Assembly (NCBI RefSeq): GCF_024029435.1 | Contig: NZ_CP097118.1 | Span: 1,364,001 to 1,428,000 of the forward strand | DNA length: 64,000 nucleotides | Reading direction: 5' to 3' | DNA from: Fructilactobacillus hinvesii | GTDB taxonomy: Bacteria; Bacillota; Bacilli; Lactobacillales; Lactobacillaceae | Shown: positions 26,892 through 36,611 of the stretch, in pieces | How positions within the stretch are numbered: the stretch's first letter is position 1 | How the letters are laid out: each line of letters opens with the position of its first letter | Notes under the pieces: model-generated | The model's database searches: none | What the model saw: the letters and a program-made list of their open reading frames with translations, nothing else | Told to the model about the DNA's origin: nothing | Translations under genes and position numbers: made by a program

Positions 26892-27587
26892 ATGGATAGC
26901 GAAGCAATTAAACAACAAAAGGCGCAGGTGGGCCAAGAAGCCGTTAAATACATTGAAGATGGAATGGTCGTCGGCATCGGGAGCGGATCCACGATGTGGT
27001 ACATGGTCGAAGCCCTCGGCAAGCGGGTCCAAGAAGGCCTAAACATCGTTGGGGTTCCAACTTCTCGGGCTACTCGCAAGCATGCCAACGAACTAGGCAT
27101 TCCACTCAAAACCGTCGATGAGGTCGATCGGATTGACCTCACCATTGATGGTGCCGATCAGATTGACCAAAATTACCAAGGAATTAAAGGCGGAGGCGCC
27201 TCCCATTTGATGGAAAAGATTGTCGCCACGAACTCCACGAAAAACATGTGGATCGTGGACGAAAGTAAGATGGTGACGGCCTTTAACTATCCCGTTCCGG
27301 TCGAAGTGATTCCCTACGGAAGTACCCAACTCGAACGACGCTTAGACCGCTTAGACCGCTTAGACTTACAACCGAAGTTGCGGAAAAACGCAGCTGGTGA
27401 ATTTGTCACGACCGATTCTAACAACTACATCATTGATCTCTACCTTGATCCATTAGACGAACCCAAAGAACTGGCCCATATCCTCGATCCCCTCGTTGGC
27501 GTTGTCGAACATGGCCTCTTCTTAGACATGGTAAACACGATTATTGTCCAGCACGCTGATGGTCCTGAGGTTATTAACGTGCGTTAA
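26892..27587 (+). CDS. rpiA: Ribose-5-phosphate isomerase A
   Basis: RpiA interconverts ribose-5-phosphate and ribulose-5-phosphate. The 231-residue product has [16 protein letters not shown] (phosphate loop), TIDGADQID (catalytic Asp region) and [14 protein letters not shown]. Between residues about 147 and 157 the protein reads [10 protein letters not shown], encoded by a 9-bp unit present three times (27338-27364), which looks like an in-frame expansion. The ATG follows GGGGACAGTCA. It is followed 50 bp later by pepC. Confidence 0.95.
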   Translation: MDSEAIKQQKAQVGQEAVKYIEDGMVVGIGSGSTMWYMVEALGKRVQEGLNIVGVPTSRATRKHANELGIPLKTVDEVDRIDLTIDGADQIDQNYQGIKGGGASHLMEKIVATNSTKNMWIVDESKMVTAFNYPVPVEVIPYGSTQLERRLDRLDRLDLQPKLRKNAAGEFVTTDSNNYIIDLYLDPLDEPKELAHILDPLVGVVEHGLFLDMVNTIIVQHADGPEVINVR

Positions 27588-27603
27588 GCACCTAAAATGC
27601 AGT

Positions 27604-27609
27604 ATAATA
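27604..27609 (+). promoter_or_regulatory. Possible -10 box of pepC
   Basis: A perfect TATAAT lies 29 bp before the pepC start codon, just after the rpiA stop. No good -35 is visible, so read-through from rpiA may also serve pepC. Confidence 0.4.
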
Positions 27610-27637
27610 TTCGTAATTTATTGATGGAGGTTACATT

Positions 27638-28972
27638 ATGCCAAAGGAAATTTCACCAGAAAACATTGAACGTTATCAAAACAACCTAAAGGATCAACCA
27701 GATGCCGACGTCATTCGGCGCGCCGTGACCCACAACGGCATTTTAGCTTCCGCCGCTGACTACGAAGCTAACAATCAGTTAGATCCAGTCTTCTCTGTCG
27801 ACGTTTCGAGCCAACCTGTTTCTGACCAAAAACGGAGCGGGCGGTGCTGGCTCTTTGCCGCTTTAAACACGATGCGGTCCAAAGTTGAAGGCAACTTCAA
27901 CGTCCCGAAGGAATTCGAACTTTCTCAAGTTTACCTCTTCTTCTGGGATAAGTTTGAAAAGTCGAACTACTTCTTAACCAACATCTTAAAGACGGCCGAC
28001 CAACCATTGACCGATCGGAAGGTGAACTTCCTCTTACAAACCCCACAACAAGACGGGGGCCAATGGGACATGATTGCAGCATTGATCGCCAAGTACGGCG
28101 TGGTGCCAAAGTCGGCCATGGCTGAAACCGCCAGTAGCAACAACTCGAGCGAGTTAAACAGCGCCTTGAACACCCAGTTACGCCACGATGCCATCATCTT
28201 ACGGAAACTGGTCAAAGATGGGCAAAGCGGAGAAATCATTAACGCCAAAAAAGACGACATGTTAAACGAAATCTACCGGATGTTAGTGTACGCCTTTGGC
28301 AAACCAACGACGGAATTCACCTTTGAATACCGGGATAGTGATAATCAATACCACATTGATCAAAATATCACGCCCCAAGAGTTCTTTAAAAAGTACGTAA
28401 ACGTTAACTTGGATGACTACGTATCCATCATCAACTCCCCGACGGACGACAAGCCATTTAACCAAACTTACACGGTTGAAATGTTAGGAAACGTCGTGGG
28501 TGGGCAACCAATCAAGCACTACAACTTGCCAATTGACCGTCTAAAGGAATTGACCATCAAGCAACTGCAAGCCGGTGAAACGGTTTGGTTCGGTAGTGAC
28601 GTTGGTCAAGCCAGCGACCGCAAGAACGGTTTGATGGACACCAACCTTTACCACGTTGACCAACTGATGGACACCGACATGAGCATGAGCAAGGCCGAAC
28701 GCCTCGACTACGGTGAAAGTGTGATGGACCATGCCATGGTCATCACTGGAGTGGACATTGTGGACGGCCAGCCAACGAAATGGAAAGTCGAAAACAGTTG
28801 GGGTGACAAGGTCGGAACCAAGGGTTACTTCGTTATGAGTGACGACTGGTTCAGCGAATTTGTTTACCAGGTTGTCATCAACAAGAAGTACCTGACTGAC
28901 CAAGAACGACAAGAACAAGCCCAAGCACCAACGGTTCTCGCACCATGGGACCCAATGGGTACGTTAGCTTAA
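27638..28972 (+). CDS. pepC: Aminopeptidase C (peptidase family C1B)
   Basis: PepC is the bleomycin-hydrolase-type cysteine aminopeptidase of lactic acid bacteria, a cytoplasmic hexamer used in peptide utilisation. The 444-residue protein has the catalytic Cys70 in SGRCWLFAALN, His in MDHAMVITGVD and Asn in WKVENSWGDK. The C-terminal end PWDPMGTLA is the self-compartmentalising tail characteristic of the family. The ribosome site is GGAGGTTACATT. There is no signal peptide. Confidence 0.97.
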   Translation: MPKEISPENIERYQNNLKDQPDADVIRRAVTHNGILASAADYEANNQLDPVFSVDVSSQPVSDQKRSGRCWLFAALNTMRSKVEGNFNVPKEFELSQVYLFFWDKFEKSNYFLTNILKTADQPLTDRKVNFLLQTPQQDGGQWDMIAALIAKYGVVPKSAMAETASSNNSSELNSALNTQLRHDAIILRKLVKDGQSGEIINAKKDDMLNEIYRMLVYAFGKPTTEFTFEYRDSDNQYHIDQNITPQEFFKKYVNVNLDDYVSIINSPTDDKPFNQTYTVEMLGNVVGGQPIKHYNLPIDRLKELTIKQLQAGETVWFGSDVGQASDRKNGLMDTNLYHVDQLMDTDMSMSKAERLDYGESVMDHAMVITGVDIVDGQPTKWKVENSWGDKVGTKGYFVMSDDWFSEFVYQVVINKKYLTDQERQEQAQAPTVLAPWDPMGTLA

Positions 28973-28983
28973 TGAGCTAAATT

Positions 28984-29020
28984 AAAATGCGTAATCACTA
29001 GATGTGGTTACGCATTTTTT
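28984..29020 (+). terminator. Terminator of pepC
   Basis: AAAATGCGTAA and TTACGCATTTTTT pair around a short loop, ending in T6. Confidence 0.88.
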
Positions 29021-29029
29021 AGCTGGAAC

Positions 29030-29064
29030 AGAAAAGACTCCTAACGATGGGGTTAGGAGTCTCA
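29030..29064 (-). terminator. Terminator for the gpmA side
   Basis: On the minus strand GACTCCTAAC-CCCATC-GTTAGGAGTC is followed by TTTTCTGTT. It is about 160 bp beyond the gpmA stop, an unusually long 3' tail. Confidence 0.75.
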
Positions 29065-29065
29065 G

Positions 29066-29155
29066 TGAAGATGATTAACTTAGTTATTAAAACTTTTCAT
29101 ACATTAGCCTGGACCGTTCATCGGTTCGTTACAAAGGTTAACGAACATAATCTTC
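29066..29155. other. Unexplained structured intergenic segment
   Basis: GTTCGTTA (29124-29131) and TAACGAAC (29139-29146) form a perfect 8-bp hairpin with a 7-nt loop. The flanks TGAAGAT and ATCTTCA can pair outside it. No ORF is present. It lies between the gpmA stop and its distant terminator, so it is a structured 3' UTR or a small RNA candidate. Confidence 0.35.
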
Positions 29156-29223
29156 AAATTTAGTGAATTTGTAAAGAGTAAAAATCTCATAAAAACCTTC
29201 ATCATTCTTTTTTCATTAGATGA

Positions 29224-29895
29224 TTACCGCAAAATCTGCTTATCCAGGATTTGCAACTGATTATCTAACGTATAGATAATCGGTTGGGCGTTTGGAACCT
29301 CAACTCCATCAATCGCTACGTCGGAAAGGTGTTCGAGGTACTTAATCAACGCCCGGAGCGAGCTCCCGTGGGCCACGATTAGCTGATTTTCGTTTTGTAG
29401 GAGCCGGGGGGCCAATTGATCCTGCCAGTATGGTAACAAGCGGTCATAGGCCATCTGCAAACTTTCAGCCCGGGGTTCTTGAATCCCCATTCGCGCGTAA
29501 CGGCGTTTGGGCGTGACCTCGGCTAACCGCGGAGGTACGGCCGTAAAACTCCGGCGCCACTGCATGAACTGTTCGTCACCGACTTCCTCTCGGACCACTG
29601 GTTTCTTGCGACCCCGCAGCGCTCCGTAGTGCCGTTCGTTCAGTCGCCAGGTTTTGTACTGGGGAATCCAGAGCTGGTCAATGCTGTCTAAGACGATGTT
29701 TTCTGACTGAATCGCGCGTTTCAAATAAGAGGTGTGGGCCGCAGTAAAGGACAGGTCCAACTGTCGTAGTCGTTCTCCAGCTGCTTGCGCGTCTTGCTTG
29801 CCCTGTTCTGTCAGCGAAACGTCATTCCACCCCGTAAAGACGTGTTGCTGGTTTGCGGTACTTTCCCCGTGCCGAATCAAGACTAATTTACTCAT
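29224..29895 (-). CDS. gpmA: 2,3-bisphosphoglycerate-dependent phosphoglycerate mutase family protein
   Basis: This 223-residue histidine phosphatase superfamily member has [10 protein letters not shown] with phospho-accepting His9, [27 protein letters not shown] and [10 protein letters not shown], all in GpmA order. That fits interconversion of 3- and 2-phosphoglycerate in glycolysis. The segment [29 protein letters not shown] is diverged from the canonical GLNKAETAEKYG form. It may therefore be a paralogue, with the main glycolytic copy elsewhere. It stands alone, divergent from the LCP gene. Confidence 0.85.
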   Translation of the reverse strand: MSKLVLIRHGESTANQQHVFTGWNDVSLTEQGKQDAQAAGERLRQLDLSFTAAHTSYLKRAIQSENIVLDSIDQLWIPQYKTWRLNERHYGALRGRKKPVVREEVGDEQFMQWRRSFTAVPPRLAEVTPKRRYARMGIQEPRAESLQMAYDRLLPYWQDQLAPRLLQNENQLIVAHGSSLRALIKYLEHLSDVAIDGVEVPNAQPIIYTLDNQLQILDKQILR

Positions 29896-30025
29896 TGATC
29901 CCCCACCTCCTAATTAATTCATTCCGTTTCATTCTAACATACAACCAAAAACCCCTACTGGCGATTTAATTGTAAAAAATTCCTTAAAATCACTGTTTTA
30001 GCGTCGGCTTCTTTTCGGAATAGTT

Positions 30026-30031
30026 TATAAT
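30026..30031 (+). promoter_or_regulatory. -10 box of the LCP-family gene
   Basis: TATAAT lies 32 bp before the start codon. The -35 region is weak. Confidence 0.45.
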
Positions 30032-30062
30032 GGAAAACAGACTGATATAAACGAGGGTTATC

Positions 30063-31235
30063 ATGACAGAAAAGCGCAATAATCAGCCGGACAAACGCAC
30101 CGGCCGCAACCATTTTATGAATGAATCACAAAAACCGCAACAACCAACGCCCAAGCGTTCCAATCAACCGAAGCGCCCCGATCCCAATGCGATAGAGTGG
30201 CATCCTAAGGCCTGGGCCTGGATGGCGGGGTTACTAATCCTAGGGCTCGCCATCATCGCGTTCGCCTTCTTCCAGTACCAGCGGGTTTCTTCCACGTTGA
30301 ACTCAACCTATTCGGGAGGAAAGAACTCTCGCAACGTATCGAAGATCATTAAGCAGCGCAAGCCGTTCACCGTTCTCTTGATGGGAACGGATACCGGGGA
30401 ACTGGGACGAACGGATAAAGGTCGGACGGACTCCATGATTTTGGCGACCGTGAACCCGAACACCAAGCAGACCACCTTTACCAGTATTCCACGGGATACC
30501 AAGGTCGTCGTGCCCGGAGATTCGCAACCCTACGAGAAGATTAACGCTGCCTACACAATTGGAGGCGCTGATACGGCCACGGAAGTCGTCCACAAGTTCT
30601 TCAACGTTCCCGTTGACTTCTATGCCGTCGTCAACATGAAGGGAATTAAGCAAATGGTGAACGCCGTGGGTGGCGTTGACATCACACCGAACCTGACCTT
30701 TGACTACGAAGGTATTAGCGTGAAAAAAGGTAAGACTGAGCATATGAACGGACAAACCGCCCTGCAGTACTCGCGGATGCGGTACCAAGATCCGCTCGGT
30801 GATTATGGGCGCCAAATTCGGCAACGCCAAGTTCTTAACGCCATTTTGCAAAAGGGATTAACGATTGGTAACGTAGGCCGATACGGTGAAATCCTGAAGA
30901 GCCTCAAAGGAAATCTGCAAACCAACCTGACCTTTGACGACATGGTTACGATTGCTGGCAGTTACAAGGACGCCACTAAGAATCTGACCCAAACTGCCCT
31001 GCAGTGTGATAATGCAACCGTCGATGGTTTAAGTTACCAAGTTGCTCCTAACAAGGAACAGTTGAAGGTTTCGAACGAGATTCGCAAGTCATTGGAGCTT
31101 CCAACCGAAAGTAGTCTGACATCATCACAACGTGAGGTTAACTCCAACGAACAAGACGGCGAAGAGGAAGACGACGGCTCGTTCTTTAACGGCATGGATT
31201 CTGTGAATAATAACAACGAATTACCCAAGAATTAA
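30063..31235 (+). CDS. LytR-CpsA-Psr (LCP) family cell-wall polymer ligase
   Basis: LCP enzymes attach teichoic acids or capsular polymers from undecaprenyl carriers to peptidoglycan. The 390-residue protein has a basic cytoplasmic tail of about 48 residues, one membrane helix (about 50-72) and an extracellular LCP domain with LLMGTDTGELGRTDKGRTDSMILATVN, SIPRDTKV and the arginine-rich LQYSRMRYQDPLGDYGRQIRQRQVL. The C-terminal 45 residues are low-complexity Ser/Asn/Glu. The ATG follows CGAGGGTTATC. It is monocistronic, with its own terminator. The exact polymer is unknown. Confidence 0.92.
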   Translation: MTEKRNNQPDKRTGRNHFMNESQKPQQPTPKRSNQPKRPDPNAIEWHPKAWAWMAGLLILGLAIIAFAFFQYQRVSSTLNSTYSGGKNSRNVSKIIKQRKPFTVLLMGTDTGELGRTDKGRTDSMILATVNPNTKQTTFTSIPRDTKVVVPGDSQPYEKINAAYTIGGADTATEVVHKFFNVPVDFYAVVNMKGIKQMVNAVGGVDITPNLTFDYEGISVKKGKTEHMNGQTALQYSRMRYQDPLGDYGRQIRQRQVLNAILQKGLTIGNVGRYGEILKSLKGNLQTNLTFDDMVTIAGSYKDATKNLTQTALQCDNATVDGLSYQVAPNKEQLKVSNEIRKSLELPTESSLTSSQREVNSNEQDGEEEDDGSFFNGMDSVNNNNELPKN

Positions 31236-31236
31236 T

Positions 31237-31276
31237 TAAAACCGGTGGCGCTCTCCATTGAGCGTTGCCGGTTTTT
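31237..31276 (+). terminator. Terminator of the LCP gene
   Basis: AAAACCGG-CGCTC and GAGCG-CCGGTTTT pair around TCCATT, ending in T6. Confidence 0.85.
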
Positions 31277-31304
31277 TGTTTTTGGTTATCACTAATTGCA
31301 ACAA

Positions 31305-31343
31305 AAAAAGGATTGTTGAAATGATTTTTCAACAATCCTTTTT
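31305..31343 (-). terminator. Terminator after tRNA-Leu
   Basis: AAAAAGGATTGTTGAAA and its perfect complement enclose five bases, with T runs on both sides; it can act in both directions. Confidence 0.88.
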
Positions 31344-31348
31344 AGTAG

Positions 31349-31434
31349 TGCGGCCAAGAAGATTCGAACTTCCACCGGGAAAACTCCCGACAAGATCCTT
31401 AATCTTGCGCGTCTGCCAATTCCGCCATGGCCGC
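31349..31434 (-). tRNA. tRNA-Leu(AAG)
   Basis: An 86-nt class II tRNA with acceptor GCGGCCA/TGGCCGC, a long variable arm (GTCGGGAGTTTTCCCGGT) and anticodon stem CAAGA/TCTTG around TTAAGGA, giving anticodon AAG for CUU/CUC codons. The discriminator is A. CCA is not encoded (CTA follows). Confidence 0.95.
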
Positions 31435-31484
31435 GAATTAACAATAACTATCTTAGCAAGAATTCGGCAGAGATGCAAGGCTTT

Positions 31485-31931
31485 TTATGGATTTGATTTG
31501 TTTTGGACTAATTTTAACCGGTGCCGGCACCGACTGCAAACATAGCGATTGACGTTCAGCCGACGTTGGCGCGGATACTGCTGCCCACAGTGTTCACATT
31601 GATACAGGTATTTGGGAGCCGTCAGCCGGGGCGCATACCGACTGCCCCCGACGGCCTGTAAGAGTTGTTTAAATTCAGGCGAGTTGTGTTTTCCCGATTT
31701 GCCGGTTTGGTGCAGATGATAGTGTACGAGCTCATGCTTAATGACTCCAGTGAGCACCGCCGGATTCTGAGCCATCTTCGGGTTAATATCAATGTCATGT
31801 GACCGCAAGTGATAGCGGCCTCCGGTGGTTTGGAGGCGCCGGTTAAAGTAGGCATGGTGGCAAAACGGACGGTGAAATGCTTCCGTCGAAATGGTTTCCA
31901 CCAGTTGTTGCAGTTGTTGGTCGGTCATCAT
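31485..31931 (-). CDS. sprT: SprT-like zinc metalloprotease-fold protein
   Basis: The 148-residue product belongs to the SprT/YdcK family. It has the zinc-binding H-E-L-V-H motif in VIKHELVHYHLHQTG and a C-terminal zinc ribbon (CEHCGQQYPRQRR...YVCSRCRH). Eukaryotic relatives act on DNA-protein crosslinks, but the bacterial function is unproven. The ATG shares its A with the tex stop (TGATG), so translation is coupled to tex, a common pairing in lactobacilli. Confidence 0.88.
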   Translation of the reverse strand: MMTDQQLQQLVETISTEAFHRPFCHHAYFNRRLQTTGGRYHLRSHDIDINPKMAQNPAVLTGVIKHELVHYHLHQTGKSGKHNSPEFKQLLQAVGGSRYAPRLTAPKYLYQCEHCGQQYPRQRRLNVNRYVCSRCRHRLKLVQNKSNP

Positions 31932-34108
31932 CAGTTCTCCTTTTCAGGTTCAATCATCGATAACTGAATTCGCTGACGCTGCTCGTCAATTCCAATCACC
32001 CAGACCGTGACTACGTCTCCAATCGCCACCACGGCCGCCGGATCCTTAACAAAGGCTTTTTTCATCCGGGAAATGTGGACTAATCCGTCCTGTTTGACCC
32101 CGATATCAACAAAGGCGCCAAAGTCGGTCACGTTCCGGACGGTGCCTTGCAGCTCCATCCCCACTCGCAAGTCCTGAATCGTCAAAACATCTGCCTTTAA
32201 CAGTGGGGCTGGCATCTGATCCCGCAGGTCGCGTCCCGGATGGGTTAACCACTGCAATAAATCAGAAACTAAGATTGGCGCTAATGATAAGCGTTGGGCA
32301 AGGTCTGCTGCGGAACTCCGTTGCAGTCGAGTCTGGTTCTTGGGATCTGTGAAATGGTCGCGATCAATCCTTAAGTCATCCAGAATGGCCTGCGCCGCTG
32401 GATAACTCTCCGGATGAATGTCAGTATTATCGAATGGGTTGCTTCCTCCTATAATACGTAAAAAACCCACGGATTGTTCAAAGGCTTTCGGACCGAGACG
32501 CTGAACCTGCTTTAATTGGTTGCGGTTCCTGTAGCCCCCGTTAGCTTCGCGGTATGCAACCACATTTTCCGCTACGGCTGGGGTTAATCCGGAGATATGG
32601 GCTAATAACTGGGGACTGGCCGTGTTCAAATTCACCCCGACCTGGTTAACCGCCGTTTCCACCACTTGATCCAGTTGGTGATCAAGTTCTTTTTCTGAGA
32701 CATCGTGTTGATACTGCCCGACCCCGACGGCCTTGGGATCAATCTTGATTAATTCCGCCAGTGGATCCTGCAGTCGCCGAGCAATGCTAATTGCCGACCG
32801 TTCCTCCACGTGAAGTTCTGGAAATTCAGCTCGGGCCAGGGTACTTGCAGAGTAAACTGACGCTCCCGCCTCATTCACAATTACGTAGTGCACCGATCGA
32901 CTAATCGTCCGTAACGTTTCCGCCACAAACTGTTCTGATTCTCGTGAAGCCGTCCCGTTCCCAATCGCAATCACGTCCACGTGATAACGGTCCAGTAGCT
33001 GCTTGAGTTCCACCCGGGCTTGCTCAATTTGCGCTTCACTAGCCGGGGGAGTCGCATAGATAATTTGTTTGGCTAAAAACTTACCCCGTTCGTCCACCAC
33101 CGCCAGCTTACAGCCGGTTCGATAGGCAGGATCAAAGCCGAGCACCACCTTCCCCTTCAGTGGCGGTTGCATTAACAGGTGGTACAAATTGGTGCCAAAA
33201 ACCTGAATCGCATGGGTGGCAGCTTGCTCCGTTAACCGCTTGCGTAGTTCCCGGTCAATCGCCGGGCGCAGAAAACGTCGATAAGCATCCGTCAGGGCTG
33301 TTTCAACCACCGCTACGCTTGGACCAGTATGCTGGCCCACAACGTGAAACCGCAGGTAATTAATGAGCGGCTCCTCGGCCAGGTCGATTTTAACCCGTAA
33401 CACCTCTTCTTGTTCTCCGCGGTCAATCGCAAGCACCCGATAGGCGGGAACCTGAGTGAGCGGCTCTGTGAATTGATAGTAATTAGAATACACCTGACGC
33501 TCATCTTGTTCTTTTCCGTAGGGCTTGACCGTCGTTACCAGCTGACCGTGCTGCCAGGTATAGTTCCGGAGCCACTCTCGAAAGCGAGCTGTTTCTGCCA
33601 CGGCTTGGCTAATAATTGCTTGAGCTCCCTGCACTGCGGCGGAAACGTCCGGGACCGCTTGCTCGGGATTAACAAACGGTGCGGCTAGCGCCGCAACGTC
33701 CTGCTGGGGAAACTGTAACAACTGGTTGGCTAAGGGTTGCAACCCCCCTTGCTTGGCCAGTTCCGCTTTGGTTTGCCGCTTGGGCTTATACGGTAGATAT
33801 AAATCTTCGACCTGTTGCATGGTAGTTGCCTTTGCTAACTGGCGTTGCAGTGCCGGCGTTAGTTGCTGGTTATTCTCCAATTGGGTTTGAATTTCTTGCT
33901 TGCGGTGGGCCAATTTGGCAGCCCGCTGATACCGATCCGCCAGGTCACGAATTTGAACTTCATCTAAATTGCCGGTTTGTTCCTTGCGGTACCGGGCAAT
34001 AAAGGGAACTGTATTGCCAGCTTCTAATAGCTGGAGGGTGCGCTGAGCTTGCCCTAGGTTAAGGTGGTCTAGGGTGGCGACTACCTGTTTAACTAATGTA
34101 TTTCCCAT
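31931..34108 (-). CDS. tex: Tex-family RNA-binding transcription accessory protein
   Basis: The protein has about 725 residues with the Tex domain order. There is an N-terminal helical domain (VPFIARYRKEQTGNLDEVQIRDL), a YqgF-like nuclease fold (VVLGFDPAYRTGCKLAVVD), tandem helix-hairpin-helix regions (VGVNLNTASPQLLAHISGL) and a C-terminal S1 domain (GMELQGTVRNVTDFGAFVDIG). The start is the third of three close ATGs, at 34108, 6 nt behind GAGG; the ORF can extend four codons upstream. Tex influences transcription and toxin gene expression in other bacteria; its mechanism is unclear. It is coupled to sprT. Confidence 0.95.
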   Translation of the reverse strand: MGNTLVKQVVATLDHLNLGQAQRTLQLLEAGNTVPFIARYRKEQTGNLDEVQIRDLADRYQRAAKLAHRKQEIQTQLENNQQLTPALQRQLAKATTMQQVEDLYLPYKPKRQTKAELAKQGGLQPLANQLLQFPQQDVAALAAPFVNPEQAVPDVSAAVQGAQAIISQAVAETARFREWLRNYTWQHGQLVTTVKPYGKEQDERQVYSNYYQFTEPLTQVPAYRVLAIDRGEQEEVLRVKIDLAEEPLINYLRFHVVGQHTGPSVAVVETALTDAYRRFLRPAIDRELRKRLTEQAATHAIQVFGTNLYHLLMQPPLKGKVVLGFDPAYRTGCKLAVVDERGKFLAKQIIYATPPASEAQIEQARVELKQLLDRYHVDVIAIGNGTASRESEQFVAETLRTISRSVHYVIVNEAGASVYSASTLARAEFPELHVEERSAISIARRLQDPLAELIKIDPKAVGVGQYQHDVSEKELDHQLDQVVETAVNQVGVNLNTASPQLLAHISGLTPAVAENVVAYREANGGYRNRNQLKQVQRLGPKAFEQSVGFLRIIGGSNPFDNTDIHPESYPAAQAILDDLRIDRDHFTDPKNQTRLQRSSAADLAQRLSLAPILVSDLLQWLTHPGRDLRDQMPAPLLKADVLTIQDLRVGMELQGTVRNVTDFGAFVDIGVKQDGLVHISRMKKAFVKDPAAVVAIGDVVTVWVIGIDEQRQRIQLSMIEPEKEN

Positions 34109-34135
34109 CATTTTCCTCATTAATTGAATTGCAAA

Positions 34136-34167
34136 CGAAAAACTCCGTTATTACTAACGAAGTTTTC
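34136..34167 (-). terminator. Terminator after nadE
   Basis: On the minus strand AACTTCGTTA-GTAA-TAACGGAGTT is followed by TTTCG, between nadE and tex. Confidence 0.75.
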
Positions 34168-34182
34168 TCAGGCAGTTATTCA

Positions 34183-35025
34183 TTAATTTTTCCAGAAATC
34201 ATCATACACCGTGATGGGCATGTGGCGCTTGTGTTCTGTTTTATGGTACCAGTCTTCAATTACCGCTGCCGCATGCTCACTGACGTCCTTGCCTTCCAGA
34301 AAGGCATCAATCTCTGGATAAGACACCCCGAGGGCCACCTCATCTGGGAGGGCCGGTCGGTCATCCTCTAAATCAGCCGTCGGCGTCTTTTCAATTAGGG
34401 CAGCGGGAGCACCCAGGTACTCTAACAGTTCCCGCCCCTGGCGCTTATCCAGACGCCAGAGGGGCGTGATGTCTGCGGCTCCGTCCCCAAACTTGGTGTA
34501 AAAACCGGTCACGGCTTCCGCCGCGTGGTCAGTCCCAATCACGACCCCGTGGTGAGCACCGGCAATCGCAAACTGAGCAATCATCCGTTCCCGAGCCTTG
34601 AGGTTTCCCTTGTTAAAGTCGGATAACGTTTCACCATTCGCATTCACCGCCGTCACCATGGCATCCGTAGCCGCCTTGATGTTAACTCGTTCGGTCCGGT
34701 CCGGTTGAATGAAATCAATTGCTGCCATGGCATCAGCTTCGTCGGCTTGTTCGCCGTACGGTAAGCGCACCGCAATGAACTGGTAAGCTTGATTCTCGGT
34801 TTCTTCGCGTAGTTCACTGACCGCTTGTTGAGTGAGCTTTCCAGCCAAGGTGGAATCTTGGCCCCCGGAGATCCCCAGTACTAGCGTGGTTAACCCCTGA
34901 TTATGCCGTAAGTACGCTTTCATGAAGTCAACACTGCGGCGTACTTCCATTGCTGGATCAATCTCTTGTTGCACCCGTAATGCATCAATAATTTCTCGCT
35001 GAATGGTACGTTGTTCCGCGTTCAT
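34183..35025 (-). CDS. nadE: Ammonia-dependent NAD+ synthetase
   Basis: NadE amidates nicotinate adenine dinucleotide to NAD+. The ATG at 35025 ([13 protein letters not shown]) follows AGAGGGAATAGGG, giving 280 residues; there is no glutaminase domain, so it uses ammonia. The PP-loop SGGQDS is at 53-58, and [31 protein letters not shown] holds the substrate-binding and metal residues. It lies 22 bp after pncB, so the two catalyse first and last steps of nicotinate salvage from one transcript. Confidence 0.96.
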   Translation of the reverse strand: MNAEQRTIQREIIDALRVQQEIDPAMEVRRSVDFMKAYLRHNQGLTTLVLGISGGQDSTLAGKLTQQAVSELREETENQAYQFIAVRLPYGEQADEADAMAAIDFIQPDRTERVNIKAATDAMVTAVNANGETLSDFNKGNLKARERMIAQFAIAGAHHGVVIGTDHAAEAVTGFYTKFGDGAADITPLWRLDKRQGRELLEYLGAPAALIEKTPTADLEDDRPALPDEVALGVSYPEIDAFLEGKDVSEHAAAVIEDWYHKTEHKRHMPITVYDDFWKN

Positions 35026-35047
35026 CCCTATTCCCTCTTTCATCCGA

Positions 35048-36514
35048 TTATTGTAAGTGGTTTTCGTGACCGTGTTGAATCTGTTTAATCAGATCCATCT
35101 TGTTATCCCAAGCAGCCTGCGACAGATCCACTGGGTATTCTTGCGGATTCAGCATCCGCTTGTATTCTGGCCACAACAGGTCCTTAACCTGGTTGGCGTG
35201 GTGCTTAATCTCTGCCAAACTGGGTTGTTCATACACTAACTGACCATCCCTAAAGATGTCCTTTAACAGGGGTTCCGCCTTAAAGTCCGTAATCGTCTTG
35301 TTAATGTAGGTGTATTGCGGGTGGAACATGTACAGTTCGGCTTCGTTACGCGGGTCCTCGTTGGCTAAGGCCACGTAGTCCCCTTCGGATTTACCATCTT
35401 GTTGTTCCGTAATCCGCCAAACCTGCTTCTTTCCTGGGGTCGAGACCTTTTCAGCGTTATTTGAAATCTTGATGGTATCAATCATCTGACCTTGGTCATT
35501 TTCAACCGAAACGAGCTTGTAAACAGCTCCTAAAGCTGGTTGATCAAAGGCAGTGATGACCTTGGTTCCCACTCCCCAAACGTCGATTTTAGCGTGTTGC
35601 ATCTTTAAACTGCTAATCGTATTTTCATCGAGGTCGTTTGAGGCATAAATCATGGCATCCGGAAAACCGCCTTGATCCAGTAGGTCTCGCACCTTCTTGG
35701 AAATATAGGCCATGTCACCAGAGTCAATCCGGACCCCTTGGAAATTAATGCGGTCTCCCATTTCACGGGCCACTTTGAGGGCAGCTGGGACCCCACTCTT
35801 CAATGTGTCAAAGGTATCGACCAAAAAGACACAGTCGCGGTGGGTTTCGGCATAGGCCTTAAAGGCATCGTAGTCGTTGCCAAAGGATTCCACTAACGAG
35901 TGGGCGTGGGTTCCTGAGATGGGCAGACCAAACTCCTTTCCAGCGAGCACATTTGACGTTGCATCAAAGCCCCCGATGTAAGCAGCTCGGGTTCCCCACA
36001 GTGCTGCTGAGACTTCTTGTGCCCGTCGACTTCCGAATTCTAATAGCGGATCAGTGCCAGCCACACTGCGAATCCGGGCCGCTTTAGTGGCAATCAACGT
36101 TTGGTAATTAACGATGTTTAACAGCGCCGTTTCAATTAACTGACACTCTGGCAACGTTCCTTCCACCTGCACGATGGGTTCGTTGTTAAAAACGAGGTCT
36201 CCTTCTTGCGCCGACCGAATCGTCCCGTGAAACTGAAAGTGCTTGAGGTAGTCCAAAAAAGCTTCCGAATAGTCACTTTGTTCGCGCAGATAAGCGATGT
36301 CTGTATCCGTAAACCATAAGTTTTGTAAGTATTCAATCAGGTGTGCTAAGCCGGCAAACACCGCATACCCGTTGCCAAACGGCATCTTCCGAAAGTAAAC
36401 TTCAAACACAGCGTGGCGATCCGCCATTCCCTCTTCAAAGTAAGTTGCCATCATATTAATTTCATAATCATCGGTATGCAGCGTTAAGTTGTCAGCAGCA
36501 TCAACCAGTGCCAT
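35048..36514 (-). CDS. pncB: Nicotinate phosphoribosyltransferase
   Basis: PncB converts nicotinate and PRPP to nicotinate mononucleotide. The 488-residue enzyme shows [18 protein letters not shown] at the N-terminus, the phosphorylated-His region [19 protein letters not shown], and [20 protein letters not shown] with [11 protein letters not shown]. It is the longer, Gram-positive type. It is upstream of nadE in a NAD salvage pair; with pnuC at 46426 the organism appears to rely on precursor uptake, since no de novo nad genes are seen here. Confidence 0.96.
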   Translation of the reverse strand: MALVDAADNLTLHTDDYEINMMATYFEEGMADRHAVFEVYFRKMPFGNGYAVFAGLAHLIEYLQNLWFTDTDIAYLREQSDYSEAFLDYLKHFQFHGTIRSAQEGDLVFNNEPIVQVEGTLPECQLIETALLNIVNYQTLIATKAARIRSVAGTDPLLEFGSRRAQEVSAALWGTRAAYIGGFDATSNVLAGKEFGLPISGTHAHSLVESFGNDYDAFKAYAETHRDCVFLVDTFDTLKSGVPAALKVAREMGDRINFQGVRIDSGDMAYISKKVRDLLDQGGFPDAMIYASNDLDENTISSLKMQHAKIDVWGVGTKVITAFDQPALGAVYKLVSVENDQGQMIDTIKISNNAEKVSTPGKKQVWRITEQQDGKSEGDYVALANEDPRNEAELYMFHPQYTYINKTITDFKAEPLLKDIFRDGQLVYEQPSLAEIKHHANQVKDLLWPEYKRMLNPQEYPVDLSQAAWDNKMDLIKQIQHGHENHLQ

Positions 36515-36576
36515 TGTGAGCCTCCCTAAAATTCATCGATTAAGTAATTACCGCTATTTTACCACGATTATCGCCT

Positions 36577-36610
36577 AAAGAAAAAACCAACCCTCAATGG
36601 AGTTGGTTAT
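36577..36610 (-). terminator. Terminator after the GntR regulator
   Basis: AACCAAC-TCCATTGA-GGTTGG on the minus strand is followed by T6, ahead of pncB. Confidence 0.75.
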
Positions 36611-36611
36611 C

